In this document: one piece after another, positions 54,169-63,102 of the stretch
Position numbering within the stretch: the first letter of the stretch is position 1
Layout: the number at the start of each line of letters is the position of its first letter
Origin: Caldilineaceae bacterium
GTDB lineage: Bacteria > Chloroflexota > Anaerolineae > Caldilineales > Caldilineaceae
Length of the DNA: 64,000 nucleotides
Direction: 5' to 3'
Assembly: GCA_022842065.1 (NCBI GenBank)
Contig: JALHQH010000003.1
Location: 270,756 to 334,755 of the forward strand
Made by a program: the position numbers and the translations under genes
The notes under the pieces: generated by a model
Told to the model about the DNA's origin: nothing
What the model saw: the letters and a program-made list of their open reading frames with translations, nothing else
Databases searched by the model: none

Positions 54169-55155
54169 ATGGTCGCTTATATCCTGCGTCGTATTCTGTT
54201 GATGATCCCGACTTTGCTCGCTGTGTCGATCATTTCGTTCATCATCATCGAGGCCCCGCCTGGTGATTATATGGACGCCTATGTGGATAACCTGATCTCC
54301 CAGCAGCAGGCGGTTGACCCGGCTGAGATCGCCGCCTTGCGCGCCCGCTATGGGCTGGATGCTTCCTGGTATGTGCGTTATCTGCACTGGATGGAAGGCA
54401 TTTTACAAGGGGATCTAGGGCGCTCGCTAGAGTGGAATCAACCGGTAACCAAGCTGATCGCGGCCCGCCTGCCCTGGAGTCTGTCGATTTCATTGCTCTC
54501 ATTGCTCTTTGCCTATGCGTTGGCGATCCCGATTGGGCTCTACTCGGCCACCCATAAATACTCACCGGGCGACTACATCTTTACGCTGATTGGCTTTCTG
54601 GGCTTGGCGATTCCCAATTTTCTATTAGCGTTGATCATTCTCTGGCTCTACTTTACCTGGACGGGTCGCGTTGCGGTCGGGCTCTTTTCCGATGAATACC
54701 AGATGGCCCCGTGGAACCTGGCCAAGCTACTTGATCTGCTCCAACACATCTGGTTGCCGGCGCTGATTGTCGGCACATCAGGCACCGCCGGCCTGATCCG
54801 GATCATGCGCGCCAACTTGCTCGATGAATTGGGCAAGCCCTATGTCATGGTGGCCCGTTCCAAGGGGTTGCCGGAAAAGACGGTGCTCTATAAATATCCC
54901 TTTCGGATTGCCATGAATCCCATCGCCAGCACCATTGGCTGGACCTTGCCGCAGTTGGTCAACGGTGAACTGTTGGCCTCGCTGGTTTTGGGCCTACCAA
55001 CCATTGCGCCGCTCTTTGTGGGTGCCCTGCTCAGCCAGGATATGTTTCTGGCCGGCAGCATCGTGTTAATTCTCAGCTTGTTGACCGTCATCGGCACGCT
55101 CATTTCCGACATTATCTTAGCGTGGCTTGATCCGCGCATCCGCGGAGCAGTGTAA
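54169..55155 (+). CDS. Peptide/oligosaccharide ABC transporter permease (DppB-like)
   Basis: 328 residues. Six membrane segments; MVAYILRRILLMIPTLLAVSIISF is the standard N-terminus and ARSKGLPEKTVLYKYPFRIAMNPI the EAA-type loop that contacts the ATPase. ATG 54169 is chosen because this N-terminus is canonical and AAAG precedes it; the frame extends 99 nt upstream through Pro/Ser repeats. It forms a heterodimer with the next permease. Substrates of this family are dipeptides, oligopeptides or oligosaccharides. Confidence 0.9.
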   Translation: MVAYILRRILLMIPTLLAVSIISFIIIEAPPGDYMDAYVDNLISQQQAVDPAEIAALRARYGLDASWYVRYLHWMEGILQGDLGRSLEWNQPVTKLIAARLPWSLSISLLSLLFAYALAIPIGLYSATHKYSPGDYIFTLIGFLGLAIPNFLLALIILWLYFTWTGRVAVGLFSDEYQMAPWNLAKLLDLLQHIWLPALIVGTSGTAGLIRIMRANLLDELGKPYVMVARSKGLPEKTVLYKYPFRIAMNPIASTIGWTLPQLVNGELLASLVLGLPTIAPLFVGALLSQDMFLAGSIVLILSLLTVIGTLISDIILAWLDPRIRGAV

Positions 55156-55273
55156 TCATGCGAATTCGTTCACCATTAAAAGATCCGCGTCACCTAGATC
55201 CGCGCGATCTGGATCCATGTCTGCAAACCCGCGTCTGCCAATCAGCCGAATCGTTTCAACCTAAGGAATCGCC

Positions 55274-56413
55274 ATGACTGTTGCAGAAGGGGCCGTGGTC
55301 CCATCACCAGCTATCCCCCGTGTTGAGCCGAATAAGTTAGCGCGTGCGACCCAGTGGCAGCTCATTCGCTGGCGCTTTGCGAGCCATCGGGTGGCGGTTG
55401 TCTCGCTGGTGGTGATCGTGCTCTTGTATCTCACCATTCTGTTTGCCGAATTTGTGGCCCCCTATGATCCCAGTCACTATGACGTGACGATGACATTGGC
55501 CCCGCCGCAGCGCATCCACTTTGTCGAGAACGGGCAATTTCAGTGGCGGCCCTTTGTCTATGGTTACACCTCAGAGATGGATACTGCGACCTTCCGCACC
55601 ACCTACAAGGTCGATACCAGCAAAAAGTACCCCATCTATTTTTTTGTCGAGGGTGATCCCTACAAACTGTGGGGGCTCTTTCCCAGCAACCGTCACCTTT
55701 TCGGGGTGCAGGAAGGAACCTTCTTTCTCTTTGGCAGTGATAATAAGGGTAACGATCTGCTTTCACGCATCATTCATGGCGGGCGGATCTCGCTTTCGGT
55801 CGGACTGCTTGGTATCGCCATCAGCTTTCTGATTGGCGTCACCATTGGCGGCATCTCCGGCTACTTTGGTGGCGTGGTCGATATGATTATCCAACGCCTG
55901 ATCGAGTTTATCCGCTCGGTGCCCACCCTGCCGCTCTGGATGGCGCTCAGTGTCGCGCTGCCCGCCAACTGGTCAATTGTGCAGGTCTACTTTGGAATTG
56001 TGGTGATCCTCTCGCTGGTCGGCTGGACGGGTCTGGCGCGCGTGGTGCGCGGTAAATTCATGGCCTTGCGCGAAGAGGAATATATTATGGCGGCCGGGCT
56101 CAATGGCTCCAACGAACGGCGCATCATCTTTAAACATATGCTGCCCTCCTTTACCAGCCATATCATTGCCTCGCTGACCCTGAGTGTGCCGGATATGATC
56201 CTGGGCGAAACCGCCCTCAGTTTTATTGGGTTGGGCTTGCAGGAGCCGGCGATAAGTTGGGGCGTGCTGCTCCAAGATGCGCAACATATCCGGGTGATGG
56301 CGGATGCCCCCTGGCTGCTCATCCCCGGCCTCTTTATTGTGATTACGATTCTCTGTTTCAACTTTGTCGGCGACGGTCTCCGTGATGCCGCCGACCCGTA
56401 CGCGGCGATTTAG
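55274..56413 (+). CDS. ABC transporter permease (DppC-like) with large extracytoplasmic loop
   Basis: 379 residues, about six membrane segments. After the first helix (about 40-60) there is an extra domain of some 95 residues (YDVTMTLAPPQRIHFVENGQ through TFFLFGSDNKGNDLL), longer than in E. coli DppC and typical of a subgroup of OPP-family permeases often tied to oligosaccharide uptake. The EAA loop is LREEEYIMAAGLNGSNERRIIFKHMLP. AAGGAATCGCC precedes the ATG. The gap to the previous gene is 118 bp. Confidence 0.9.
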   Translation: MTVAEGAVVPSPAIPRVEPNKLARATQWQLIRWRFASHRVAVVSLVVIVLLYLTILFAEFVAPYDPSHYDVTMTLAPPQRIHFVENGQFQWRPFVYGYTSEMDTATFRTTYKVDTSKKYPIYFFVEGDPYKLWGLFPSNRHLFGVQEGTFFLFGSDNKGNDLLSRIIHGGRISLSVGLLGIAISFLIGVTIGGISGYFGGVVDMIIQRLIEFIRSVPTLPLWMALSVALPANWSIVQVYFGIVVILSLVGWTGLARVVRGKFMALREEEYIMAAGLNGSNERRIIFKHMLPSFTSHIIASLTLSVPDMILGETALSFIGLGLQEPAISWGVLLQDAQHIRVMADAPWLLIPGLFIVITILCFNFVGDGLRDAADPYAAI

Positions 56414-56434
56414 GGGAGAGGGTGAGGGTGAGGG

Positions 56435-56540
56435 TAAATCGGTAAATCAGTACATCGGTATATCGGTATATCGGTATATCGGTACTGTCATATCTGCCTA
56501 CTGATCTACCGATGTACTGATTTACTGATTTACCAATGTA
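56435..56540. repeat. Octamer hairpin array C
   Basis: Left: TAAATCGG, TAAATCAG, TACATCGG, TATATCGG x3 (56435-56482). Right: CTGATCTA, CCGATGTA, CTGATTTA x2, CCAATGTA (56501-56540). The halves are complementary over several units. It sits between dppC-like and dppD-like genes, ending 33 bp before the next start. Confidence 0.9.
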
Positions 56541-56573
56541 CTTCCCTCCCTCCCCCACTGCTAAAGGATCTTA

Positions 56574-57566
56574 ATGAACGACGAGCTGTTGTTAGAGGTA
56601 AATAATCTATCGACCCACTTCTTCTCGCGTGAAGGGATTCTGAACGCGGTTGATGGTGTTAGTTTTGCCATTCACCGCGGCGAGGCGTTGGGCATTGCTG
56701 GCGAAAGTGGTTGTGGCAAGAGCGTCACCGCCCAGTCGATCCTGCGGATTGTGCCCGAACATGGCAAGATCGTCGACGGCGAAATTCTGCTACACCAACA
56801 TGGCACCTCGACTGATCTGGTCAAGCTGGACTGGAAAGGGCCCGAAATCCGTAAAATCCGCGGCGAAGTGATCTCCATGGTCTTTCAGGAGCCAATGTCC
56901 GCCTTTAGTATGGTCTACACCATCGGCAACCAGATCAGCGAGGTGATCAAGCTCCATCAGCAGTGTAGCGAACGTGAAGCGCGCGAACGGACGGTGGAGA
57001 TCCTGCGTCGCGTGGGGATGCCCAAGCCCGAACAGACGATTGACGCCTATCCCTTTGCGCTCAGCGGTGGGATGCGCCAGCGGGCGATGATCGCGATGGC
57101 CCTCTCCTGTCACCCCAGCCTGCTGATTGCCGACGAACCGACCACCGCCGTCGATGTGACAATTCAGGCGCAGGTATTGGAGCTAATGAAGGAGTTGCAG
57201 CGCGAACTGGGGATGGCGCTCATGGTGATCACCCACGACTTGGCGGTGATTTCCGAACTTTGCGACCGTGTGATGATCATGTACTTGGGGCGCGATGTGG
57301 AAAGTGCCGGGGCGAGGGAGCTTTTCCACAATCCCAAACACCCTTACACGATTGGGCTATTGCGCTCTGTCCCCGAATTGGGGCTTGGCAAGACCCAGGT
57401 CATCGACCCCATCGAAGGCTCCGTGCCCAGCCTATATGATCGCCCGCGCGGCTGTCATTTTCACACACGTTGCCCTGATTGTATCCCTGGTGTTTGCGAT
57501 GTCACCTATCCGCCACAGGTAGAAGTGGGACCAGGTCACAAGGTGCGCTGTCATCTGTATGTGTAA
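56574..57566 (+). CDS. ABC transporter ATPase (DppD-like)
   Basis: 330 residues. Walker A GESGCGKS, Q-loop in MVFQEPMSAF, signature LSGGMRQRAMIAMAL, Walker B LLIADEPTTAVDV and H-loop VITHDLAV. The C-terminal extension HFHTRCPDCIPGVC has the cysteines of the oligopeptide-permease ATPase family (possible iron-sulfur or zinc site). It pairs with the DppF-like ATPase. AAGGATCTT precedes ATG 56574. Confidence 0.95.
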   Translation: MNDELLLEVNNLSTHFFSREGILNAVDGVSFAIHRGEALGIAGESGCGKSVTAQSILRIVPEHGKIVDGEILLHQHGTSTDLVKLDWKGPEIRKIRGEVISMVFQEPMSAFSMVYTIGNQISEVIKLHQQCSEREARERTVEILRRVGMPKPEQTIDAYPFALSGGMRQRAMIAMALSCHPSLLIADEPTTAVDVTIQAQVLELMKELQRELGMALMVITHDLAVISELCDRVMIMYLGRDVESAGARELFHNPKHPYTIGLLRSVPELGLGKTQVIDPIEGSVPSLYDRPRGCHFHTRCPDCIPGVCDVTYPPQVEVGPGHKVRCHLYV

Positions 57567-57581
57567 ATTCAAGGTCTTGCA

Positions 57582-57648
57582 GCCGTTGCCTGTGCCGTCG
57601 CCGTCGCCTGAGCTTGTCGAAGGCATAGGCGACGGCACAGGCAACGGC
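57582..57648. repeat. 21-bp-arm inverted repeat between the two ATPase genes
   Basis: GCCGTTGCCTGTGCCGTCGC (57582 on, to 57602) pairs with 57628-57648 around 25 nt. The loop contains GCCTGAGCTTGTCGAAGGC, itself a hairpin and a motif seen as a dispersed repeat in many bacterial genomes. It splits two genes of an operon without an obvious T-tract. Confidence 0.7.
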
Positions 57649-57682
57649 CGCATCGTCACGTAGATTCTAAAAAAGCGAACTC

Positions 57683-58780
57683 ATGTCGAATCACAACCCG
57701 GTCATTGAAGTAAAAAACCTCAAAAAATATTATCCGATCGTCCGTGGTTTTCTGCGCCGGACGGTGGGCCAGGTGAAGGCTGTCAACGATGTGAGCTTTC
57801 AGGTGGCACGCGGCGAGACCTTGGCCTTGGTCGGCGAGAGTGGTTGTGGCAAAACCACCACCGGGCGCTGTGTCATGCGCGCCGTGGAACCGACCGCCGG
57901 GCAGGTGCTCTTCCATAAAAATGATGGGTCTGCGGTGCTTGATTTCACTGCGCTGGCGCGCGCACAGTTGCGTTATGAACAGCGCTTTATGGGCATGATC
58001 TTTCAGGATCCCTACTCATCGTTGAATCCGCGCATGACCGTGCAGGAGATTATCAGCGAGCCTTTTATTACCCGTAACCTGGTCAAAAGTCGGCGCGTCT
58101 TAGAAGAGCAAGTGGCGGCTCTACTGCGCAGTGTGCGCCTTGACCCTGAATTCATGTATCGTTACCCCCACGCCTTTAGCGGCGGTCAACGCCAACGTAT
58201 TGCCATTGCTCGCGCGCTGGCGCTCAACCCCCAATTTATTGTGGCCGATGAACCGGTCTCGGCGCTTGATGTCTCGGTGCAAGCCCAGATCCTCAGCCTG
58301 CTCAAAGCGTTGCAGGCGGAAAAAGGGTTGACCTATCTCTTTATCACGCACAACTTGGCGGTGGTCGAATATATTAGTGACCGCGTGGCGGTGATGTATG
58401 TCGGGCAGATTGTCGAGTTGGGCGAGACGGCCGCGCTCTTTGCTCGGCCCCGCCACCCCTACACCGAGGCGCTGCTTTCGGCCGTGCCGGTGATTCAAAC
58501 CGATCCCACCGGACGCAGGCGTGAACGCATTCTGCTCGAAGGGGATGTGGCTGATCCATCGAATGTGCCCCCTGGCTGTAGCTTTCACCCGCGCTGCCCT
58601 TATGTGCAGGGGCGCTGTCGTACCGAAGAACCACCGCTGTTGAACATTGCCGGGGCTGATGAATCCCCTCATTTTGCCCGCTGTCACTTTGCCGATGTAT
58701 TGCAACTACAAGGGGTTCAACCGCACAGCCGGACATTTGAAACGCACCTGCGTACAGAGGAATCGGAGGTAACTATGTAA
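57683..58780 (+). CDS. ABC transporter ATPase (DppF-like)
   Basis: 365 residues. Walker A GESGCGKT, Q-loop GMIFQDPYSSLNPR, signature SGGQRQRIAIARAL, Walker B FIVADEPVSALDV and H-loop FITHNLAV. FHPRCPYVQGRC contains the C-terminal cysteines of the family. The start codon is ATG 57683 after AAAAAAGCGAACTC. An extended C-terminus of about 35 residues is polar. It is the second nucleotide-binding subunit of the importer. Confidence 0.95.
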   Translation: MSNHNPVIEVKNLKKYYPIVRGFLRRTVGQVKAVNDVSFQVARGETLALVGESGCGKTTTGRCVMRAVEPTAGQVLFHKNDGSAVLDFTALARAQLRYEQRFMGMIFQDPYSSLNPRMTVQEIISEPFITRNLVKSRRVLEEQVAALLRSVRLDPEFMYRYPHAFSGGQRQRIAIARALALNPQFIVADEPVSALDVSVQAQILSLLKALQAEKGLTYLFITHNLAVVEYISDRVAVMYVGQIVELGETAALFARPRHPYTEALLSAVPVIQTDPTGRRRERILLEGDVADPSNVPPGCSFHPRCPYVQGRCRTEEPPLLNIAGADESPHFARCHFADVLQLQGVQPHSRTFETHLRTEESEVTM

Positions 58781-58887
58781 CACCAAAATGATTGTCCCAG
58801 CGCCATCCGGCAACCAGTTGCCGGGTAACCCTCGCGATCCACTTGCCTGATGACCCTGTTATTGGTTTACGAAAAGGAGCTTAATCC

Positions 58888-60984
58888 GTGAAAACCAAAG
58901 GGATTTCCACTTTACTCTCTCTCTTATTGATCAGCGCTTTACTCTTGGCCGCTTGTGGCGGTGCCCCAGTGGCACCGGTTGAAGAAGCGGCGCCAGCCAA
59001 TGAAGCGGCCGCCGCGCCCGCCGAAGCAGCCGCGCCCGCCGCTGCTGGTGACCTGTTGGCCGGTCCACCGGCGGAGGCTGGTGAACGCGAAGTGCAGCAG
59101 ATCACCTATAACTCACCCGCCGATTATGAAGCGGCCACCGGCAACACCGTGGGCGAATATCAAGAAGCGCCCGCCTTGGCCGAGCAAGTCGCGGCCGGGT
59201 CACTACCACCAGTGGCCGAACGGTTACCCGCAGAGCCGGTCGTGGTCCAGCCGGAAGAAGGCATCGGTCAATATGGTGGTGAGCTGCGCATGAATATTAC
59301 CGGCCAGAATACCGTGCGCTCCGCCGACGCCGGCTACTTCAACTACGAGTCGTTGACGGTTCACAATCCGCAGTCAGAAATTGTGCCGAGCGTGGCCCAA
59401 GCCTGGGAATGGTCGGAGGATTATACCACCCTGACCTTACAACTGCGCCAGGGGATCAAGTGGAGTGATGGGCAGCCCTTCACCGCCGAGGATATTCTCT
59501 TCTGGTGGGAAGCAACCATTCTCAACGATGAACTCTCACCTGCCAAACCGTCACTGCTGACCCGCGGCGGTGAATTGGCCGAATTCACCAAGATTGACGA
59601 CTACACGATTCAATTCACCTTCACCGAACCCTATGCCCTTTTCACCACCTACCTGGGCAGTTGGGGTTTCCCCCGTACGGATATCGTGAGCCGGCCCAAA
59701 CACTATCTCTCGCAATTCCACCCGGATTATGGCGATATGGCCGCCATTGAGGCCGGGATGGCCGCCGATGGCTTCGATACTTGGGTCGATTACTTTAAAC
59801 AAATGGCCGACTTCGACAATCCGGACAAACCGACCATCTCCGCCTGGATTCCCGCGGTCTGGCCACCCGAACAGGTGCAGAGCTACATCCGCAATCCCTA
59901 CTATTGGAAGGTTGACACCGCAGGCAATCAGTTGCCCTACATTGATGAACTGCGCACCACCCGCGTCGCCGATCCCGAAGCGACCCTGCTCAAGACCATT
60001 GCGGGTGACTTTGACTTTGTGCGCATCTCTTCCTTGGGCGGCACCGCCAATCTGCCCGTGTTGAGTGACGGCAAAGCCGATGGCAACTACCGCTTCTCCT
60101 ATGCGAATTGGATGCCCAACTCATTCGCCAACATCATGTTTAACTACACCACCCAGGACGAAGTCAAGCGCGAACTCTACAATGATGTGCGTTTCCGCCG
60201 CGCCCTCTCCGTGGCGATCAACCGGGCCGAGATTTTAGCGCTGATCTACAAAGGTGGGGTCTTTGCTTCACAGGTGGCCCCGGCGCGTGGCGAACCTTAT
60301 CACGGTGAATCTGAACTCTTCCAAACCTTTGCCCAATTTGATCCTGATCTGGCCAACACGATGCTCGATGAAATTGGCTTGACCGAACGCGGCAGTGATG
60401 GTTACCGCCTGGCACCTGGTGGCGAAGAACTATTGCTCAACATTTCCGCCACGACCGCCTGGCCGCCCGAAACGGCTGAAGTCATGGAACTGGTGCGCGG
60501 CTACTGGGATAAAGTCGGGATCAATGCCACCGTCCGCCCTGAAGCCGGCGAACTGTGGACCTCGCGCCACAATGCCGGGGAACATGATCTCTCTGCCCGC
60601 GGCGCGCACTTTGGCGGTGGCCCCGTCCACCCGACCCTCAACTCTAACACCTTTGGGTTGAGTGGCTGGCAATGGGCACCGGATTGGGCCCTTTGGCTCG
60701 ATACCAAGGGCGAACAGGGCGTTGAGCCACCCGATGATGTCAAGCGCTTGCGCGAGATCCGCGAAGAGATCCTCAGTGAGCCGGATGAGGCAACGCGCAA
60801 TGAGATGATCCAGGAAGTCTTCCAAATTCAGATGGATAATCTCTGGTCGATTGGCCTGATCGTCGATGACCCACGCTTTGGGCAGTTGGCGGCAGTGAGC
60901 AACCGCGTCCGCAACGTCCCCACCCAGTCGATCTCCGGTGAGTGGTATCCACACGTCCCGGCGTCGTGGTTTATCCAGGAATAA
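58888..60984 (+). CDS. Substrate-binding lipoprotein, SBP family 5
   Basis: 698 residues, large for the family. Signal and lipobox LLAAC (about Cys23), then a Pro/Ala/Glu-rich linker. The core shows QAWEWSEDYTTLTLQLRQGIKWSDGQPFTAEDI, FRRALSVAINRAEI and LLNISATTAWPP, hallmarks of family 5 peptide/oligosaccharide-binding proteins. AAAAGGAGCTTAATCC precedes ATG 58888 (reads GTG as first codon). It delivers ligand to the DppBC-type permeases. Its size suggests an oligosaccharide or large-peptide ligand. Confidence 0.93.
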   Translation: MKTKGISTLLSLLLISALLLAACGGAPVAPVEEAAPANEAAAAPAEAAAPAAAGDLLAGPPAEAGEREVQQITYNSPADYEAATGNTVGEYQEAPALAEQVAAGSLPPVAERLPAEPVVVQPEEGIGQYGGELRMNITGQNTVRSADAGYFNYESLTVHNPQSEIVPSVAQAWEWSEDYTTLTLQLRQGIKWSDGQPFTAEDILFWWEATILNDELSPAKPSLLTRGGELAEFTKIDDYTIQFTFTEPYALFTTYLGSWGFPRTDIVSRPKHYLSQFHPDYGDMAAIEAGMAADGFDTWVDYFKQMADFDNPDKPTISAWIPAVWPPEQVQSYIRNPYYWKVDTAGNQLPYIDELRTTRVADPEATLLKTIAGDFDFVRISSLGGTANLPVLSDGKADGNYRFSYANWMPNSFANIMFNYTTQDEVKRELYNDVRFRRALSVAINRAEILALIYKGGVFASQVAPARGEPYHGESELFQTFAQFDPDLANTMLDEIGLTERGSDGYRLAPGGEELLLNISATTAWPPETAEVMELVRGYWDKVGINATVRPEAGELWTSRHNAGEHDLSARGAHFGGGPVHPTLNSNTFGLSGWQWAPDWALWLDTKGEQGVEPPDDVKRLREIREEILSEPDEATRNEMIQEVFQIQMDNLWSIGLIVDDPRFGQLAAVSNRVRNVPTQSISGEWYPHVPASWFIQE

Positions 60985-61033
60985 CGGTAGCGATTCACCC
61001 CCTTCTCACCGCCTTTGAGGGGTCGGTTTTTTA

Positions 61034-61127
61034 CCCTCACCTAACCTCCCCCAGCTTGGGGGAGGAACCGATGTCTCGTGGACGAGATCTCGGCTCCCTC
61101 CCCAAGCTGGGGAGGGTTGGGTTGGGG
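61034..61127. repeat. Inverted-repeat element, family 1 copy
   Basis: CCCTCACCTAACCTCCCCCA (61034 on) mirrors the right side GGGGAGGGTTGGGTTGGGG (to 61127), with inner AGCTTGGG/CCAAGCT parts. Related to elements at 39181 and 45590. Confidence 0.7.
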
Positions 61128-61162
61128 TTCGTAGTTACGAGTAAAGTAGGAATGATGAGCTA

Positions 61163-61202
61163 ACGTGTCATGCGCCGCGTGCGCACGCGGCGCATGACAC
61201 GT
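61163..61202. repeat. 40-bp perfect palindrome
   Basis: ACGTGTCATGCGCCGCGTGC followed directly by its reverse complement, no spacer, between the two binding-protein genes. Can form a 20-bp cruciform or strong RNA hairpin. Confidence 0.8.
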
Positions 61203-61270
61203 CAACGCCGACCATTGTGAACCCCGGTTAATTTCGTTTTAACCTTGAGCGCAAAACAGAAGGAGTGTCT

Positions 61271-62995
61271 ATGTTACGACAAGCACGACTGATCAAACTA
61301 CTGGTGCTGCTGACCCTGGGCCTGTTGCTGGTGGCCTGTACCCCAACGGCGGCACCCGCCGGTGAGGCGGCTGCCACCGCCCCCGCCGAAGAGGAGGCCG
61401 CCGAGGCCGCCCCCGCCGAGGCTATGAGTACCGACGCCGCAACTTACATTAACCTCTGTGAAGGGGAACCAGTCGAGGGCGGTACCATCACCTTGTCAAT
61501 TGCCGATGATGCCATGGTTGGGCGCAACTGGCTGGCGCGCGGCAGCACCAACGAATCTTTTGTCTTTAGCCAACTCACCGATCTCAGCATTGTGGATGCC
61601 ACCACCATCGAACCCGATGTGGCGGAAAGCTGGGAAGTCTCGGCTGATGGGTTGACCTACACCTATAATCTGCGCCAGGATGTGCTCTGGCACGACGGCG
61701 AACAAGTGACCGCCGAAGATGTCAAGTTTACCATCGAAATGTCTTCCCATCCTGATTCTGGGGCCACGGTTCGTACGGTCCTCCCCCTGGCCGCAATTGC
61801 TGGCTTTGACGAATTTGCCGCCAACGAAGCCGAGGAGATCACTGGTGTAACGGTCCCGTCCGAATTTCAAGTGGTGATTACGCTCAAGGAGCCCCGCGCT
61901 GATTTCTTCTATGGCATGGGGGGCATGAATCTCCAGGCCAAACATGTGTGGGAAGGCATTGCTTTCGCTGATATGCAGGCATCGCCTTTTGCCCGTGAAC
62001 AGGTGGTCGGCTCCGGCCCCTTTAAGATGGGCGAATTTGTGCCGGATCAGTACTACATCTTGGAAGCCTTTGAAGATTACTACAAAGGGCGTCCTCACCT
62101 GGATCAGCTGATCTTCCGCATTGGGCTTACCACGGTGGCTTCATGGATGCCAGGGCTGGAAGCCGACGAAATTCAAGTTGGCAGTATGGTCAATGGCCTT
62201 GACCGTGAACGGGTCGAAGGCATTGACACGCTGACGGTGGTTGGCGCACCGCTGCCTGGGGCCATGTCGATCTGGCCCAACCATACGAAGTTCCCGGACA
62301 AGCGCATCCTGCAAGCGATGATGTATGCCCTCGACCGCGAAGCGATCACCACCGGCGTCTATGGCCCCGGTCAGGCGCTGCCCTATGATTATGACAATGT
62401 TGACCCGGAGCACGTCTGGATTAGCCCGGAGCTGAATGACTATCCCTATGATCCGGAGATGGCCCGCCAGTTGCTGGCCGACGCCGGCTGGGATCCAGAG
62501 CAGACGGTCCAATTCGCCACCTACTATCAGACCGAACTGGATCGCAATGTGGTGGCCGCCATGCAACAGTTCTGGGCCGAAGTGGGACTGAAGGTCGAAG
62601 TAGCGCACATGGATGCGCCGGCCTGGTCCGCCCAGGTCTACGAAGATCCAACCTCTGAGTTGGCCTATGGCTGTTGTGGGATTTCGGTGCCCTTTGAATA
62701 TGCGCGCTATTCCTGTGCCAACGTGCCCCCCGCTGGCCTGAATGCCGCCTCCTACTGCAATGCCGAAGTGGACGCCAAGGTGCAGCAGGCCATGGTCGAG
62801 CCGGATGAGGCCGCCCGGCAGCAACTCTGGTATGAGATTAGTGAGATCACCAACGACGAACTGCTGCACATGACCCTCTTCCAGCAGGATCGGCGCCATG
62901 CCATCAACAAAAATATCTGTAACTACCAATTCCGCCAGTGGTCCAACATCGTCTGGCCGGAACGTAACCCGCATACGTGGTATTTGGCCCAGTAG
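61271..62995 (+). CDS. Second substrate-binding lipoprotein, SBP family 5
   Basis: 574 residues. Lipobox LLVAC, Ala/Glu/Pro-rich linker, then SBP_bac_5 domain: DVAESWEVSADGLTYTYNLR, QDVLWHDGEQVTAEDVKFTI, FKMGEFVPDQYYILEAFEDY, MMYALDREAI. ATG 61271 follows AAGGAG by 6 bp; GTG 61265 is also in frame. It has only limited similarity to the first binding protein and lies with a second permease gene, so it probably belongs to a distinct importer that begins here. Confidence 0.92.
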   Translation: MLRQARLIKLLVLLTLGLLLVACTPTAAPAGEAAATAPAEEEAAEAAPAEAMSTDAATYINLCEGEPVEGGTITLSIADDAMVGRNWLARGSTNESFVFSQLTDLSIVDATTIEPDVAESWEVSADGLTYTYNLRQDVLWHDGEQVTAEDVKFTIEMSSHPDSGATVRTVLPLAAIAGFDEFAANEAEEITGVTVPSEFQVVITLKEPRADFFYGMGGMNLQAKHVWEGIAFADMQASPFAREQVVGSGPFKMGEFVPDQYYILEAFEDYYKGRPHLDQLIFRIGLTTVASWMPGLEADEIQVGSMVNGLDRERVEGIDTLTVVGAPLPGAMSIWPNHTKFPDKRILQAMMYALDREAITTGVYGPGQALPYDYDNVDPEHVWISPELNDYPYDPEMARQLLADAGWDPEQTVQFATYYQTELDRNVVAAMQQFWAEVGLKVEVAHMDAPAWSAQVYEDPTSELAYGCCGISVPFEYARYSCANVPPAGLNAASYCNAEVDAKVQQAMVEPDEAARQQLWYEISEITNDELLHMTLFQQDRRHAINKNICNYQFRQWSNIVWPERNPHTWYLAQ

Positions 62996-63005
62996 GTAGT
63001 GAGTC

Positions 63006-63092
63006 AGTGGACAGTGACTCACTGTCCACTGATTTACCGATTTACCGATTTACCGATTTACTGATCTACTGATCTACTGATCTACTGATCTA
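63006..63092. repeat. Octamer array D with adjoining inverted repeat
   Basis: An inverted repeat AGTGGACAGTGA-c-TCACTGTCCACT (63006-63030) runs into eight contiguous octamers: CTGATTTA, CCGATTTA x3, CTGATCTA x4 (63029-63092). It ends 10 bp before the permease start codon. Unlike arrays A-C the left half is not made of complementary octamers. Confidence 0.9.
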
Positions 63093-63102
63093 CTAAAAAA
63101 CT

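Noticed and set aside
62141..63022. 293-codon minus-strand open frame
   Set aside because: Antisense to the second binding-protein gene and without family motifs or ribosome site.
45786..63092. Octamer arrays considered as CRISPR
   Set aside because: Units are 8 bp with no spacers, arrays are complementary in halves, and no cas gene is present.
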